A stretch of DNA of 64,000 nucleotides, taken from positions 2,294,001-2,358,000 of the forward strand of contig NZ_CP062941.1 of assembly GCF_015101885.1 (NCBI RefSeq), in the 5' to 3' direction. The notes under the pieces were generated by a model, which was not told where the DNA came from, made no database searches, and saw only the letters and a program-made list of their open reading frames with translations. Position 1 is the first letter of the stretch, and each line of letters begins with the position of its first letter. Both the position numbers and the translations under genes were made by a program. This stretch comes from Massilia litorea (GTDB lineage: Bacteria; Pseudomonadota; Gammaproteobacteria; Burkholderiales; Burkholderiaceae_D). Below, piece after piece: positions 29,370 to 41,451 of this stretch.

Positions 29370-30503
29370 TCAGCGAATCACATCCATCTTGCTGCGCTTG
29401 CCGCCTTTAAACGTGTACAGGGTCAGGGCGCCATTGTTGATGTCGCCGGAGGCATCGAAGGCGATGTCGCCGGTCACGCCCTTGTACTTGATCTTCTTGA
29501 GTTCCGGCAGGTACTTGGCGGGCTCGGCCGAATTGGCCTTCTGCATCGCCGCCGCCATCACCATCACCGCGTCGTAGACGTAGGGCGCGTACAGCTGCAC
29601 CTCGATGCCGGTTTTCTGTTTGAAGCGGGCGCGGAAGTCGCTCATGACTTTTTCCTGCTCGGCGCCGGTGACGCCGCCGGCTTCGGCGCAGATCACTTTA
29701 CCTTCGCCGACGGCATCGCCCGCCAGGCGTCCGAGTGCCTCGGTGCAGATGCCGTCGCCGCCCATGAAGCGCGCGTCGATGCCGAGCGCCTTCATTTGTT
29801 TCAGCATCGGGCCGCCGACCGAATCCATGCCGCCGAAGAAGACCAGGTCCGGCTTCTTCGCGCGGATCGAGGTCAGGATCGCCGTGTAGTCGGTGGCCGT
29901 GGCGCTGGTGAATTCCTTGCCGACGATTTTCACGCCCGGCCCCTTGGCGCCCTTCACGAATTCGGTGGCGACGCCCTGGCCGTAGGTGGTGCGGTCGTCG
30001 ATGACGGCGATGTTCTTCGCTTTCAGGGTATCGACCGCATACTTGCCCAGCGTGCCGCCGAGCTTGGCATCATTCGCCACGACGCGGAAGGCGCCCGGGA
30101 AGCGCTGTTTGGTGTACTGGGTGGCGGTGGTGGCCGGCGAAATCTGCGGGATGCCGGCGTCGTTGTAGATTTTTGACGCGGGCACGCTGGTGCCAGAGTT
30201 CAGGTGGCCGATGACGCCCTTGACCTTGGCGTCGACCAGCTTCTGCGCAACGGCCGTGCCTTGCTTCGGATCCGAGCCGTCGTCCTCGGCCACCAGCTGC
30301 AGCGTGACCTTCTGGCCGTTGATGGTGAAGCCCTTTGCGTTGAGCTCGTCGATCGCCATGCGCGCGGCGTTCTCGTTGTCCTTGCCGAGGTGCGAATTCG
30401 GGCCCGAGACCGGGCCGACGTGGCCGATCTTGACGACCTGCTGGGCGCTGGCGCTCCCGGCAATCAGCATCGCGATGGCAAGGGGAATGAGCTTGGTGGT
30501 CAT
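29370..30503 (-). CDS. Branched-chain amino acid ABC transporter substrate-binding protein
   Basis: The 377-residue periplasmic binding protein is of the LivJ/LivK type: signal peptide MTTKLIPLAIAMLIAGSASA, then VVKIGHVGPVSGPNSHLGKDNENAARMAIDELN, the Leu/Ile/Val-binding fold opening, and AIDDRTTYGQGVATEF. It delivers leucine, isoleucine, valine or similar ligands to a LivHMGF permease, which is not encoded nearby, so this is an orphan binding-protein gene. GGAGA lies six bases before the start. Bases 30504-30698 hold no gene. Confidence 0.92.
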   Translation of the reverse strand: MTTKLIPLAIAMLIAGSASAQQVVKIGHVGPVSGPNSHLGKDNENAARMAIDELNAKGFTINGQKVTLQLVAEDDGSDPKQGTAVAQKLVDAKVKGVIGHLNSGTSVPASKIYNDAGIPQISPATTATQYTKQRFPGAFRVVANDAKLGGTLGKYAVDTLKAKNIAVIDDRTTYGQGVATEFVKGAKGPGVKIVGKEFTSATATDYTAILTSIRAKKPDLVFFGGMDSVGGPMLKQMKALGIDARFMGGDGICTEALGRLAGDAVGEGKVICAEAGGVTGAEQEKVMSDFRARFKQKTGIEVQLYAPYVYDAVMVMAAAMQKANSAEPAKYLPELKKIKYKGVTGDIAFDASGDINNGALTLYTFKGGKRSKMDVIR

Positions 30504-30698
30504 ACGTTCTCCAAAATGGTGGGATGACGGGCGCCCGGTTCACTGCCGGCGTACGCCAGTTGAAGCAGAGCAAAGGTACAACAAATCAGAAGGGAGGGAA
30601 AGCGGTATTGCGCGGGGTGGGCATGCGTAGTGCGCAGGAGGGAGACGACGCACGCTTTGAGGGGGGATGAAGGCAGCGGCGCACCGATTCAAGGCGTT

Positions 30699-30790
30699 GT
30701 AGGGTGGGCACTCTGTGCCCACGCGGTACAACACGTGCGAGCAAAAGGACAGGTACGTAACGCGTGGGCTCGGAGAGCCCACCCTACGGT
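30699..30790. repeat. Inverted REP pair upstream of the LivK-like gene
   Basis: GTAGGGTGGGCACTCTGTGCCCACGCGG (30699-30726; arms separated by CT) and the opposite-orientation CGCGTGGGCTCGGAGAGCCCACCCTACGG (about 30761-30789) form two hairpins 34 bases apart. The pair ends four bases before the stop codon of the 30794 gene. Confidence 0.88.
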
Positions 30791-30793
30791 GCG

Positions 30794-31165
30794 CTAGGCT
30801 TTTTGGCCGAACTGAAGGCCGGCGACCTGCTGCGCCACCACCTGTTCGACTGCCTGGCGCAGGCCGATGTGGATCTGGTCGCCGGCGGAGGCGAGGGCAT
30901 TGCGTACGACGGCATCGATTTGTGGCTGCAGCTGCGCCACGACCCGTTCGACGATGCGGCTTTCGAGTTCGTCCCAGTCCGGTTCCGGCTGCGTCTGGAG
31001 GGCGGCAGGCGCCTCCGCTTCCGCCAGTTCCTCGGCGACCGCAATCGCCGCCTCCGCCTCGGCCTGGCCGGCGTCCGTGGCCGGTGTCGGCTCCGGACCC
31101 ATCGGCTCCAGCACCACTTCAGTCAACACGGGAATGCTGCTATCGAAGGCGGGGTTCTGGCTCAT
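30794..31165 (-). CDS. Hypothetical acidic protein next to holC (possibly DUF2486-like)
   Basis: The 123-residue cytoplasmic protein has an acidic Ala/Glu-rich first half and a C-terminal amphipathic-helix region (WDELESRIVERVVAQLQPQIDAVVRNAL, HIGLRQAVEQVVAQQ). A small protein with this composition is found beside holC in Burkholderiales and annotated DUF2486; I make that link from context and the C-terminal WDxLE-helix only. The start overlaps the holC stop by four bases (ATGA). The helical tail suggests an oligomerising or protein-binding role; function unknown. Confidence 0.6.
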   Translation of the reverse strand: MSQNPAFDSSIPVLTEVVLEPMGPEPTPATDAGQAEAEAAIAVAEELAEAEAPAALQTQPEPDWDELESRIVERVVAQLQPQIDAVVRNALASAGDQIHIGLRQAVEQVVAQQVAGLQFGQKA

Positions 31166-31587
31166 GATTGTCCTGCGACGAAGTGGGTCAGCGGATAGGA
31201 CTGCTTTTTATAGGCGACATAGCGCTGGCGCCCGGCGGCGGCATCAAGCTCGTCGTTCGAGATGATCTCGAAGACACGCGCGAATTCGGCGACATTGCTC
31301 GGCGTGCGGCGCGTGAGGTTGACCAGCATCTCATGATGCGGCAGCGCCGCTTCTTCGCTGTCGGTGATGATGATCGGCGTTTCGGACGCCAGCGGATCGC
31401 CCGCCATCACGTGCGGCAGGAAATCGATATTCGACAGCGTCCACAGCGCCTCGTTCAGGGCCGCGGCCTGGGCGGCGTCCTCGGCCAGCAGGACGATTTT
31501 TGCTTTCGCCGAATACGCCTTGCGTGCCAGGCGGCAGGCGTAGGCGAGTTTGTCGGGAATATTGGTGTGGAAGTCGATCCGTGTCAT
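31162..31587 (-). CDS. holC: DNA polymerase III chi subunit
   Basis: The 141-residue clamp-loader accessory protein links the polymerase III holoenzyme to single-strand binding protein. Family features are TRIDFHTNIPDKLAYACRLARKAYSAKAKIVLLA, LWTLSNIDFLPHV and the C-terminal YKKQSYPLTHFVAG. ATG 31587 gives the usual start MTRIDFHTN. It forms a coupled pair with the downstream acidic gene. The pepA gene that commonly precedes holC is not here; prlC lies upstream instead. Confidence 0.93.
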   Translation of the reverse strand: MTRIDFHTNIPDKLAYACRLARKAYSAKAKIVLLAEDAAQAAALNEALWTLSNIDFLPHVMAGDPLASETPIIITDSEEAALPHHEMLVNLTRRTPSNVAEFARVFEIISNDELDAAAGRQRYVAYKKQSYPLTHFVAGQS

Positions 31588-31686
31588 GGACCAGATTGTA
31601 AACCGGTCCGCCGGGCGGTGGTTGGTTTGCATCGCTGGGCCGCAGCGAACTTTTCGCCGCGGCCCAGGTCACTCGACTTTAGGCGT

Positions 31687-33777
31687 TCATGCCGCGCTGT
31701 TCATTCCATTATGGCGCAGCAGCGCGTCGATCGACGGCTCGCGGCCGCGGAACGCCTTGAACGATTCCAGCGCCGGGCGCGACCCGCCGACGGCCAGGAT
31801 CTCGCGCTGGAAGCGCCGTCCGGTCTCGGCCGACAGCTCTCCGCCGCCGGCCTCGATCGCTTCCTCGAAGGCCGCATAGGCGTCCGCCGACAGCACCTCG
31901 GCCCATTTATAACTGTAGTAGCCGGCCGCATAGCCGCCCGCGAAGATGTGGCCGAACGAGTGCTGGAAGCGGTTGAAGGAGGGCGGAATCATCACCGAGA
32001 ACTTGCTGCGCACATCGTCGATCAGCTGCTGCACCGATTGCTGGCTGTTCGGGTCGAAGTCGTAGTGCAGGTGCATGTCGATCAGCGAGAACTCGACCTG
32101 GCGCAGGGTCTGCATGCCCGACTGGAAGTTCTTAGCCGCCAGCATCTTGTCGTACAGCGCGCGCGGCAGCGGCTCGCCCGTCTTGAAGTGGGCGGTCATG
32201 CCTTGCAGCACGTCCCACTCCCAGCAGAAGTTCTCCATGAACTGCGACGGCAGCTCGACCGCATCCCATTCGACGCCCGAGATACCCGATACCGACAGCT
32301 CCTCGACTTCGGTCAGCATGTGGTGCAGGCCGTGGCCGAATTCGTGGAACAGGGTCGTCACTTCGTCGTGCGTGAACAGCGAGGGCTGCAGCTCGCCGTC
32401 GACAGTTGCCGGCGGCGTGAAGTTGCAGGTCAGGTAGGCCACCGGCGTCTGCACGATGCCGCCCGTCGTCATGCGGCGTCCGCGCGCGTCGTCCATCCAC
32501 GCACCCTGGCCCTTGCCGGCGCGCGCGTACAGGTCGAAATAGAACTGGCCGATCAGCTGGCCGTCGCGTTCGATGCGGTAGAAACGCACGTCCGGATGCC
32601 AGACGGGCGCCGTGTCCGGCTTGATCGCGACCGAGAACAGGGTCTGCACGACCTTGAACAGGCCTTCGATGACCTTCGGCTCAGGAAAGTACTCCTTGAC
32701 TTCCTGCGCCGAGAAGGCATAGCGCTTTTCGCGCAGCTTTTCCGACGCGTAGGACAGGTCCCAGGCCTGCATATCCTCGATTCCCAGCTCGTCCTTGGCA
32801 AAGGCGCGCAGCTCGGCCAGGTCTTTTTCGGCGAACGGACGCGCGCGGCGCGCCAGGTCCTCCAGGAAGGAAATCACATGTTCCGGGCTCTCGGCCATCT
32901 TCGGCACCAGCGACACTTCGGCAAAGTTGCGGTAGTCGAGCAGCTTCGCTTCCTCGTCGCGCAGTTTGAGCAGCTGGGCGATGTTGGAACTGTTGTCCCA
33001 TTTCTCCAGTTCGCTGAACACGGCGCCCATGTCCGACGCCTTGGTCGCGCTGGCGCGATAGATCGTTTCGCGCAGCTGGCGATTGTCCGCGAATTGCAGG
33101 ACCGGGAAGTAGGATGGGAAGTGCAGGGTGAACTGGTAGCCGGTCTTGCCCGCCGCAACAGCCGCGGCTTGCGCGGCGGCCTTGGCGTCCTCGGGAATGC
33201 CCGCCAGCTCGGCTTCGTTTTCGACGATGAGCTTGTAGTCGTTGGTTGCGTCGAGCACGTTTTCCGAGAAGCGCGTCGAGATCGCGGCGTGCTGCTCCTG
33301 GATGGCGGCGAAGCGTTCCTTTTTGTCGCTTGGGAGTTCGGCGCCGCCCAGACGGAAGTCGCGCAGGGCGTTTTCGACGATGCGTTTACGGGCCGGGCTC
33401 AGGTTGACGTAGTCCGGGTTGGCGCGTATCGCCTTGTACTTGGCGAAGAGCAGCTCGTTCTGGCCCAGGGTGGTCCAGAACTCGGTGAGTTTCGGCTGGT
33501 TTTCGTTGTAGGTGGCGCGCAGTTCCGGCGTGTCGGCCACATGGTTCAGGTGGTTGACGATGCCCCAGGCGCGGCCCAGGCGTTCGGTCGCTTCCTCCAG
33601 GGGCACCACGAAATTGTCCCAGCTTACGTTGTCGCTCGGTGCTTCGAGCCTGGCGACGACCTCGGTGGCCTCCTGGATCAGCTGCTCGATGGCCGGCGTG
33701 ACGTGTTCCGGGCGGAACGCATCGAAACGCGGCAGGCCCGAGAAGTCAAGAAGGGGATTACTGGTATCAATGCTCAT
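31687..33777 (-). CDS. prlC: Oligopeptidase A (M3 zinc metallopeptidase)
   Basis: The 696-residue cytoplasmic endopeptidase degrades signal peptides and short oligopeptides. The zinc site HEFGHGLHH is near residue 477, with the third ligand Glu downstream in GVEWDAVELPSQFMENFCWE; C-terminal QHSFGHIFAGGYAAGYYSY is a family signature that lines the peptide channel. Length is standard. A strong AGGAAGGA lies five bases before ATG 33777. It follows folD by about 30 bases on the same strand, so the two are likely co-transcribed. Confidence 0.95.
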   Translation of the reverse strand: MSIDTSNPLLDFSGLPRFDAFRPEHVTPAIEQLIQEATEVVARLEAPSDNVSWDNFVVPLEEATERLGRAWGIVNHLNHVADTPELRATYNENQPKLTEFWTTLGQNELLFAKYKAIRANPDYVNLSPARKRIVENALRDFRLGGAELPSDKKERFAAIQEQHAAISTRFSENVLDATNDYKLIVENEAELAGIPEDAKAAAQAAAVAAGKTGYQFTLHFPSYFPVLQFADNRQLRETIYRASATKASDMGAVFSELEKWDNSSNIAQLLKLRDEEAKLLDYRNFAEVSLVPKMAESPEHVISFLEDLARRARPFAEKDLAELRAFAKDELGIEDMQAWDLSYASEKLREKRYAFSAQEVKEYFPEPKVIEGLFKVVQTLFSVAIKPDTAPVWHPDVRFYRIERDGQLIGQFYFDLYARAGKGQGAWMDDARGRRMTTGGIVQTPVAYLTCNFTPPATVDGELQPSLFTHDEVTTLFHEFGHGLHHMLTEVEELSVSGISGVEWDAVELPSQFMENFCWEWDVLQGMTAHFKTGEPLPRALYDKMLAAKNFQSGMQTLRQVEFSLIDMHLHYDFDPNSQQSVQQLIDDVRSKFSVMIPPSFNRFQHSFGHIFAGGYAAGYYSYKWAEVLSADAYAAFEEAIEAGGGELSAETGRRFQREILAVGGSRPALESFKAFRGREPSIDALLRHNGMNSAA

Positions 33778-33807
33778 GGTGTTCCTTCCTAAAGTTTATG
33801 CGACAGC

Positions 33808-34716
33808 TTATGCAACACCAGGTTTCGGATCCATTCCCGTGGCCTGGCTGAGCACTTCCTGGCGCTTGCCGAGCACGCGTTCCGCGGACTCGACCGTATT
33901 CATCAACAACATGGTGATCGTCATCGGCCCGACGCCGCCCGGCACCGGGGTGATGTGCGAGGCCACTTCGCGTACGCCGGCGAAATCGACGTCGCCGCAC
34001 AGCTTGCCGGCGTCGTCGCGGTTCATGCCGACGTCGATCACGATCGCGCCCGGTTTCACCATGTCGGCGGTGACGGTGTTGCGGCGGCCGACGGCGGCCA
34101 CGACGATGTCGGCCTGGCGCGTGTAGACGCCCAGGTCCGGCGTCGCGCTATGGCATATGGTCACGGTGGCGTTGGCTTGCAAGAGCAGCAGTGCCATTGG
34201 TTTGCCGACTGTGTTCGAACGGCCGATCACGACCGCGTGCTTGCCGCGCAGATCAGTGCCCGTGGACTCGATCAGCTTCATGCAGCCGTAGGGCGTGCAG
34301 GGGCGGAAACCCGGCAGGTTGGCAACCAGTTCGCCGGCCGACAGGACCGAATAACCGTCGACGTCCTTGCTGGTCGAAATCGCTTCGATCACCTTGCTCG
34401 GATTGATGTGGCGCGGCAGGGGCATCTGGACCAGGATGCCGTGGATGGCCGGGTCCTCGTTGAGGGCGGCGATGCGGGCGAGCAGGGCGGCCTCCGTCAG
34501 GTCGGCCTCGTATTTTTCCAGCACCGAGTGAAAGCCCACGTCGCCGCAGGCCTTGACCTTGTTGCGCACGTAGACCTGGCTGGCCGGGTCTTCGCCGACC
34601 AGGATCACGGCAAGGCCGGGCTGCTGGCCGGCGGCCGTGAGTTTGGCTGCACGCTCGGCGATTTCGGCGCGCAGTTGCTGGGAAAGTTGGACTCCGTCGA
34701 TCAGTTGGGCTGGCAT
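33808..34716 (-). CDS. folD: Methylenetetrahydrofolate dehydrogenase / cyclohydrolase
   Basis: Bifunctional one-carbon enzyme: NADP-dependent oxidation of 5,10-methylene-THF and hydrolysis of 5,10-methenyl-THF to 10-formyl-THF. Signatures are [14 protein letters not shown] (catalytic Lys), [40 protein letters not shown] and [15 protein letters not shown]. The length from ATG 34716 ([11 protein letters not shown]) is 302 residues, closest to the family. In-frame ATG 34728 and GTG 34731 are alternatives, and no start has a clear ribosome-binding site. Confidence 0.95.
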   Translation of the reverse strand: MPAQLIDGVQLSQQLRAEIAERAAKLTAAGQQPGLAVILVGEDPASQVYVRNKVKACGDVGFHSVLEKYEADLTEAALLARIAALNEDPAIHGILVQMPLPRHINPSKVIEAISTSKDVDGYSVLSAGELVANLPGFRPCTPYGCMKLIESTGTDLRGKHAVVIGRSNTVGKPMALLLLQANATVTICHSATPDLGVYTRQADIVVAAVGRRNTVTADMVKPGAIVIDVGMNRDDAGKLCGDVDFAGVREVASHITPVPGGVGPMTITMLLMNTVESAERVLGKRQEVLSQATGMDPKPGVA

Positions 34717-34731
34717 GGTGGGGCTCATCAC

Positions 34732-34898
34732 TGGACAAAGATGAAATTATACGGCGCGCACGGCGAATCCACGGAATCGCGCGCCGCGCTCCGTGGTTCA
34801 TTGTCATATTTACAGAGTTGGTAGTGATGAGGGATGGCGGGCATGTGCATTGCATACCGGATCCCCGTCGGCCAGCGCATTTGCACAGGCGATTCCAT
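34732..34898. other. Non-coding stretch between folD and the aceE promoter
   Basis: No supported gene, repeat or RNA. Presumably it contains the folD promoter on the minus strand; I cannot place the boxes with confidence. Confidence 0.4.
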
Positions 34899-34950
34899 AT
34901 TATGAAATGATATATCGTAATTTGAAAAAGACCACTTCCACTGGTAGAAT
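34899..34950 (+). promoter_or_regulatory. aceE operon promoter with adjacent dyads
   Basis: TTGAAA (34922-34927), 17-base spacer, TAGAAT (34945-34950). Directly upstream is the inverted repeat ATTATGA-N9-TCGTAAT (34899-34921), and the spacer contains ACCA-N7-TGGT (about 34931-34945). Either could be an operator; the second has the halves in opposite order to the PdhR consensus. Confidence 0.7.
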
Positions 34951-35042
34951 CTCGTGGCTTGATTCATATTGATTGTTCATCAAATACGCCGGCGGGCGAT
35001 CTGGAGATCGACGTGGGCCACCAAAACCAAGGAGACGCACCA

Positions 35043-37739
<2,697 letters not shown>

Positions 37740-37759
37740 TGTAAATGAGTGGTAGTTCG

Positions 37760-37791
37760 CCGTTGCTCCACCCCGCGGGGGGGAGCAACGG
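37760..37791 (+). other. Strong intercistronic stem-loop between aceE and aceF
   Basis: CCGTTGCTCC (37760-37769) pairs perfectly with GGAGCAACGG (37782-37791), and the enclosed CCCC/GGGG extends the stem. No T-tract follows, so it is more likely an mRNA-stability or processing hairpin that sets the E1:E2 ratio than a terminator. Confidence 0.7.
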
Positions 37792-37833
37792 CCATACATT
37801 CGCACCCATACAAAAAATAACGGAGCTAACACT

Positions 37834-39489
37834 ATGAGCATTGTGGAAGTCAAAGTCCCGGACATCGGCGACTTCAAGGAAGTCGAAGTCATCGAACTGA
37901 TGGTCAAAGTCGGCGACACGATCAAGGTCGACCAGTCGCTCGTGACCGTCGAATCGGACAAGGCCAGCATGGAAATCCCGTCCAGCCATGCGGGCGTGGT
38001 CAAGGAAATCAAGGTCAAGGTCGGCGACAAGGTCGCCGAGGGCTCGCTCGTACTGATGCTCGAAGAAGCTGGCGGCGCTGCCGCCGCACCAGCGGCCGCA
38101 CCGGCGCCTGCTGCCGCGGCACCGGCCGCTGCTGAAGCTGCGCCTGCCGTTGCCCCGGCCGCCGCCGCACCGGCCGGCGCCGGCGCACTCGTCGAAGTCA
38201 CCGTGCCGGACATCGGCGACTTCAAGGAAGTCGAAGTCATCGAACTGATGGTCAAGCCGGGCGACCAGATCAAGGTCGACCAGTCCCTGATCACCGTCGA
38301 ATCGGACAAGGCGAGCATGGAAATCCCGTCCAGCCACGCCGGCACCGTCAAGGAAGTGAAGGTCAAGGTGGGCGACAAGGTCGCCGAGGGTTCGCTCGTG
38401 CTGGTGCTCGAAGCGGCCGGCGGTGCGTCCGCAGCTGCGTCGTCTTCCGCACCGGCTGCCGCCGCGCCGGCCCCCGCCGCCGCTGCGCCATCCGCACCGG
38501 CAGCCGCCGCGCCGGCTCCGGCTCCGGCCGCAGCCGCGCCAAGCCAGGGCGTCACCGGCTCGAAAGCCCACGCCTCGCCGTCGATCCGCAAGTTCGCCCG
38601 CGAACTGGGCGTCGACCTGGCACGCGTGCCGGGCACAGGTCCGAAGAACCGCATCACCCAGCAGGACGTGCAGAACTTCGTCAAGGGCGTGATGGCCGCT
38701 CCGGCCGCTGCCGCTGCGCCAGCGAAGGGCGGCACCGGCGTCGGTCTCGACCTGCTGCCATGGCCGTCGCTCGACTTCTCGAAGTTCGGCCCGACCGAAC
38801 TGCTGCCGCTGTCGCGCATCAAGAAGATCTCCGGCCCGAACCTGCACCGCAACTGGGTCATGATCCCGCACGTGACGACCTTCGACGAAGCGGACGTGAC
38901 GGACCTGGAACAGTTCCGCGTCGATTCGAACGCGGCATTGGCGAAGCAGAAGTCGGCGGTGAAACTGACCATGCTGGCATTCGTGATCAAGGCCTCGGTC
39001 GCCGCGCTGAAGAAATTCCCGCAATTTAATGCCTCGCTGAGCGGAGACGGCGCCAGCCTGATCCTCAAGCAGTACTACAACATCGGCTTCGCGGCCGACA
39101 CCCCGAACGGCCTGGTGGTTCCGGTCGTGAAGGATGCCGACAAGAAGACCGTGTCGCAGATCGCCACCGAAATGGGCGAGCTTTCGGCACAGGCACGCGA
39201 CGGCAAGCTGTCGCCTGCGAACATGCAGGGCGCGACCTTCACCATTTCGTCGCTCGGCGGCATTGGCGGCACCGCCTTCACGCCGATCATCAATGCGCCT
39301 GAACTGGCGATCCTCGGCCTGTCGAAGTCGGCCATGAAGCCGGTCTGGGATGGTTCCACTTTCCAGCCGCGCCTGATGCTGCCGCTGTCGCTGTCCTACG
39401 ACCACCGCGTGATCGATGGCGCCGGCGCCGCGCGCTTCGCCGCCTACCTGGCCGAAGTGCTGGCCGACCTGCGCAAGACCCTTCTGTAA
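37834..39489 (+). CDS. aceF: Dihydrolipoamide acetyltransferase (pyruvate dehydrogenase E2)
   Basis: The 551-residue core subunit transfers acetyl groups to CoA. It has two N-terminal lipoyl domains (about 1-76 and 122-198), each with the lipoylated Lys in [13 protein letters not shown] and joined by Ala/Pro-rich swinging linkers. Next come a peripheral subunit-binding domain (about 248-290, [21 protein letters not shown]) and a catalytic domain ending in [18 protein letters not shown], with the active-site His and Asp. The two lipoyl domains are almost identical. The start has GGAG 9 bases upstream, after an intercistronic hairpin. Confidence 0.96.
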   Translation: MSIVEVKVPDIGDFKEVEVIELMVKVGDTIKVDQSLVTVESDKASMEIPSSHAGVVKEIKVKVGDKVAEGSLVLMLEEAGGAAAAPAAAPAPAAAAPAAAEAAPAVAPAAAAPAGAGALVEVTVPDIGDFKEVEVIELMVKPGDQIKVDQSLITVESDKASMEIPSSHAGTVKEVKVKVGDKVAEGSLVLVLEAAGGASAAASSSAPAAAAPAPAAAAPSAPAAAAPAPAPAAAAPSQGVTGSKAHASPSIRKFARELGVDLARVPGTGPKNRITQQDVQNFVKGVMAAPAAAAAPAKGGTGVGLDLLPWPSLDFSKFGPTELLPLSRIKKISGPNLHRNWVMIPHVTTFDEADVTDLEQFRVDSNAALAKQKSAVKLTMLAFVIKASVAALKKFPQFNASLSGDGASLILKQYYNIGFAADTPNGLVVPVVKDADKKTVSQIATEMGELSAQARDGKLSPANMQGATFTISSLGGIGGTAFTPIINAPELAILGLSKSAMKPVWDGSTFQPRLMLPLSLSYDHRVIDGAGAARFAAYLAEVLADLRKTLL

Positions 39490-39501
39490 GGAGCGCCGAG
39501 A

Positions 39502-41319
39502 ATGAGCACTGTTGAAGTAAAAGTCCCGAACATCGGCGATTTCAAGGACGTCGAAATCATCGAACTGATGGTCAAGCCCGGCGACACGATCAAGGTCGAC
39601 CAGTCGCTGGTCACCGTGGAATCCGACAAGGCCTCGATGGAAATCCCGTCGACCCACGCCGGCGTGGTCAAGGAACTGTCGGTCAAGGTGGGCGACAAGG
39701 TGAACGAAGGTTCGCTGCTGCTGATGCTCGAAGAGGGGGCCGGGGCTGCTGCACCTGCTGCTCCGGCCGCTGCGCCTGCAGCTGCGCCGACCGCCGCTGC
39801 CGCACCGACCGATTCGTATGCGCCAGCGCACAAGGCTGACGCCGCCGCTCCCGCGAGCGCGCCCGTTCCGGGCGCCGCCAGCTACAGCGGCCAGGTCGAC
39901 ATCGAATGCGAAATGATGGTGCTGGGCGCCGGTCCCGGCGGCTATTCGGCCGCTTTCCGTTCCGCCGACCTCGGCATGAACACGGTGCTGGTCGAGAAGT
40001 ACGCGACCTTGGGCGGCGTCTGCCTGAACGTGGGCTGCATTCCGTCCAAGGCACTGCTGCACGTGGCGCACATCATGGACGAGACCGCGCACATGGCCGA
40101 CCTGGGCGTGAGCTTTGCCGCACCAAGCGTCGACATCGACAAGCTGCGCGGCTACAAGGACGGCGTCATCAAGAAGATGACCGGCGGCCTCTCCTTCATG
40201 GCCAAGGCGCGCAAGGTGAATGTGGTGCAGGGCGTGGGCCAGTTCCTGAGCCCGAACCACATCGAAGTCACCGCTGCCGACGGCGCGAAGAAGGTGGTGA
40301 AGTTCGCGAAAGCGATCATCGCCGCCGGATCGAGCGTGGTAAAACTGCCTTTCGTGCCGGAAGACCCGCGCATCGTCGACTCGACCGGCGCGCTGGAACT
40401 GCGCCAGGTACCGAAGAAGATGCTGGTCATCGGCGGCGGCATCATCGGCCTGGAAATGGCAACCGTCTACTCGACCCTCGGTGCACGCATCGACGTCGTC
40501 GAGATGATGGATGGCCTGATGCAGGGCGCGGACCGCGAGGCGGTGAAAGTCTGGCAGAAGTACAACGCGCACCGCTTCGACAACATCATGCTCAAGACGA
40601 AGACCGTCGGCGTGGAGGCCCTCCCTGAAGGCATCAAGGTCAGCTTCGAAGCGGCGGAAGCCGGCGCCACCGCGCCGGAACCGCAGCTGTACGACCTGGT
40701 GCTGGTGGCCGTCGGCCGCAGCCCGAACGGTAAAAAAATCGCCGCCGAGAAGGCCGGCGTGGCGGTGACCGACCGCGGCTTCATCGGCGTGGACGGCCAG
40801 ATGCGCACCAACGTGCCGCATATCTTCGCCATTGGCGACCTGGTGGGCCAGCCGATGCTGGCGCACAAGGCGGTGCACGAAGCGCACGTCGCGGCGGAAG
40901 CGGCGCACGGCGAGAAGGCATACTTCGATGCGAAAGTCATTCCGTCGGTCGCCTACACCGATCCGGAAGTGGCATGGGCCGGCCTCACGGAAGACGAAGC
41001 CAAGCAGAAGGGCATCAAGGTCGAGAAGGGCCACTTCCCGTGGAACGCGAGCGGCCGCGCGGTCGCCAACGGCCGCGACGAAGGCTTCACCAAGCTGCTG
41101 TTCGACACCGAGACCGGTCGCATCATCGGCGGCACCATCGTCGGCACGAATGCCGGCGACATGATCGGCGAAATCGCGCTGGCGATCGAGATGGGCGCCG
41201 ACGGCGTCGACATCGGCAAGACCATCCACCCGCACCCGACGCTGGGCGAGTCGATCGGCATGGCCGCCGAAGTCTACAAGGGCGTCTGCACCGACCTGCC
41301 GCCGGCACGCAAGCGCTGA
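39502..41319 (+). CDS. lpdA: Dihydrolipoamide dehydrogenase with N-terminal lipoyl domain (E3)
   Basis: The 605-residue flavoprotein reoxidises the lipoyl groups of the complex with NAD. Unlike the common 475-residue E3, it carries a lipoyl domain (about 1-76, Lys in [13 protein letters not shown]) and an Ala/Pro linker before the FAD domain ([22 protein letters not shown]). The redox disulfide is [13 protein letters not shown], the NAD site [12 protein letters not shown] and the C-terminal His [11 protein letters not shown]. This architecture is known in Neisseria, Ralstonia and relatives. It starts 12 bases after aceF, with AAGGAG upstream. Confidence 0.96.
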   Translation: MSTVEVKVPNIGDFKDVEIIELMVKPGDTIKVDQSLVTVESDKASMEIPSTHAGVVKELSVKVGDKVNEGSLLLMLEEGAGAAAPAAPAAAPAAAPTAAAAPTDSYAPAHKADAAAPASAPVPGAASYSGQVDIECEMMVLGAGPGGYSAAFRSADLGMNTVLVEKYATLGGVCLNVGCIPSKALLHVAHIMDETAHMADLGVSFAAPSVDIDKLRGYKDGVIKKMTGGLSFMAKARKVNVVQGVGQFLSPNHIEVTAADGAKKVVKFAKAIIAAGSSVVKLPFVPEDPRIVDSTGALELRQVPKKMLVIGGGIIGLEMATVYSTLGARIDVVEMMDGLMQGADREAVKVWQKYNAHRFDNIMLKTKTVGVEALPEGIKVSFEAAEAGATAPEPQLYDLVLVAVGRSPNGKKIAAEKAGVAVTDRGFIGVDGQMRTNVPHIFAIGDLVGQPMLAHKAVHEAHVAAEAAHGEKAYFDAKVIPSVAYTDPEVAWAGLTEDEAKQKGIKVEKGHFPWNASGRAVANGRDEGFTKLLFDTETGRIIGGTIVGTNAGDMIGEIALAIEMGADGVDIGKTIHPHPTLGESIGMAAEVYKGVCTDLPPARKR

Positions 41320-41349
41320 GCTGCCGAACGGCTGTGAGCCAGACCGAAG

Positions 41350-41377
41350 CCGGGACCGCGAGGTCCCGGTTTTTTTT
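41350..41377 (+). terminator. Terminator of the aceEF-lpdA operon
   Basis: CCGGGACC-GCGA-GGTCCCGG followed by eight T, 30 bases after the lpdA stop. Confidence 0.95.
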
Positions 41378-41451
41378 CGCGCCGCATTTTCCGGATTGCT
41401 GTTTCAATGACCGGATCAGCCACAGGGCGGCACACTCGACAAGGAGCAGGC

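Noticed and set aside
34931..34945. PdhR site in the aceE promoter
   Set aside because: The half-sites ACCA and TGGT are in the reverse order to the PdhR consensus and the flanks do not match.
38080..38560. Ala/Pro codon repeats in aceF
   Set aside because: These are the flexible linkers between E2 domains, not a mobile or regulatory repeat.
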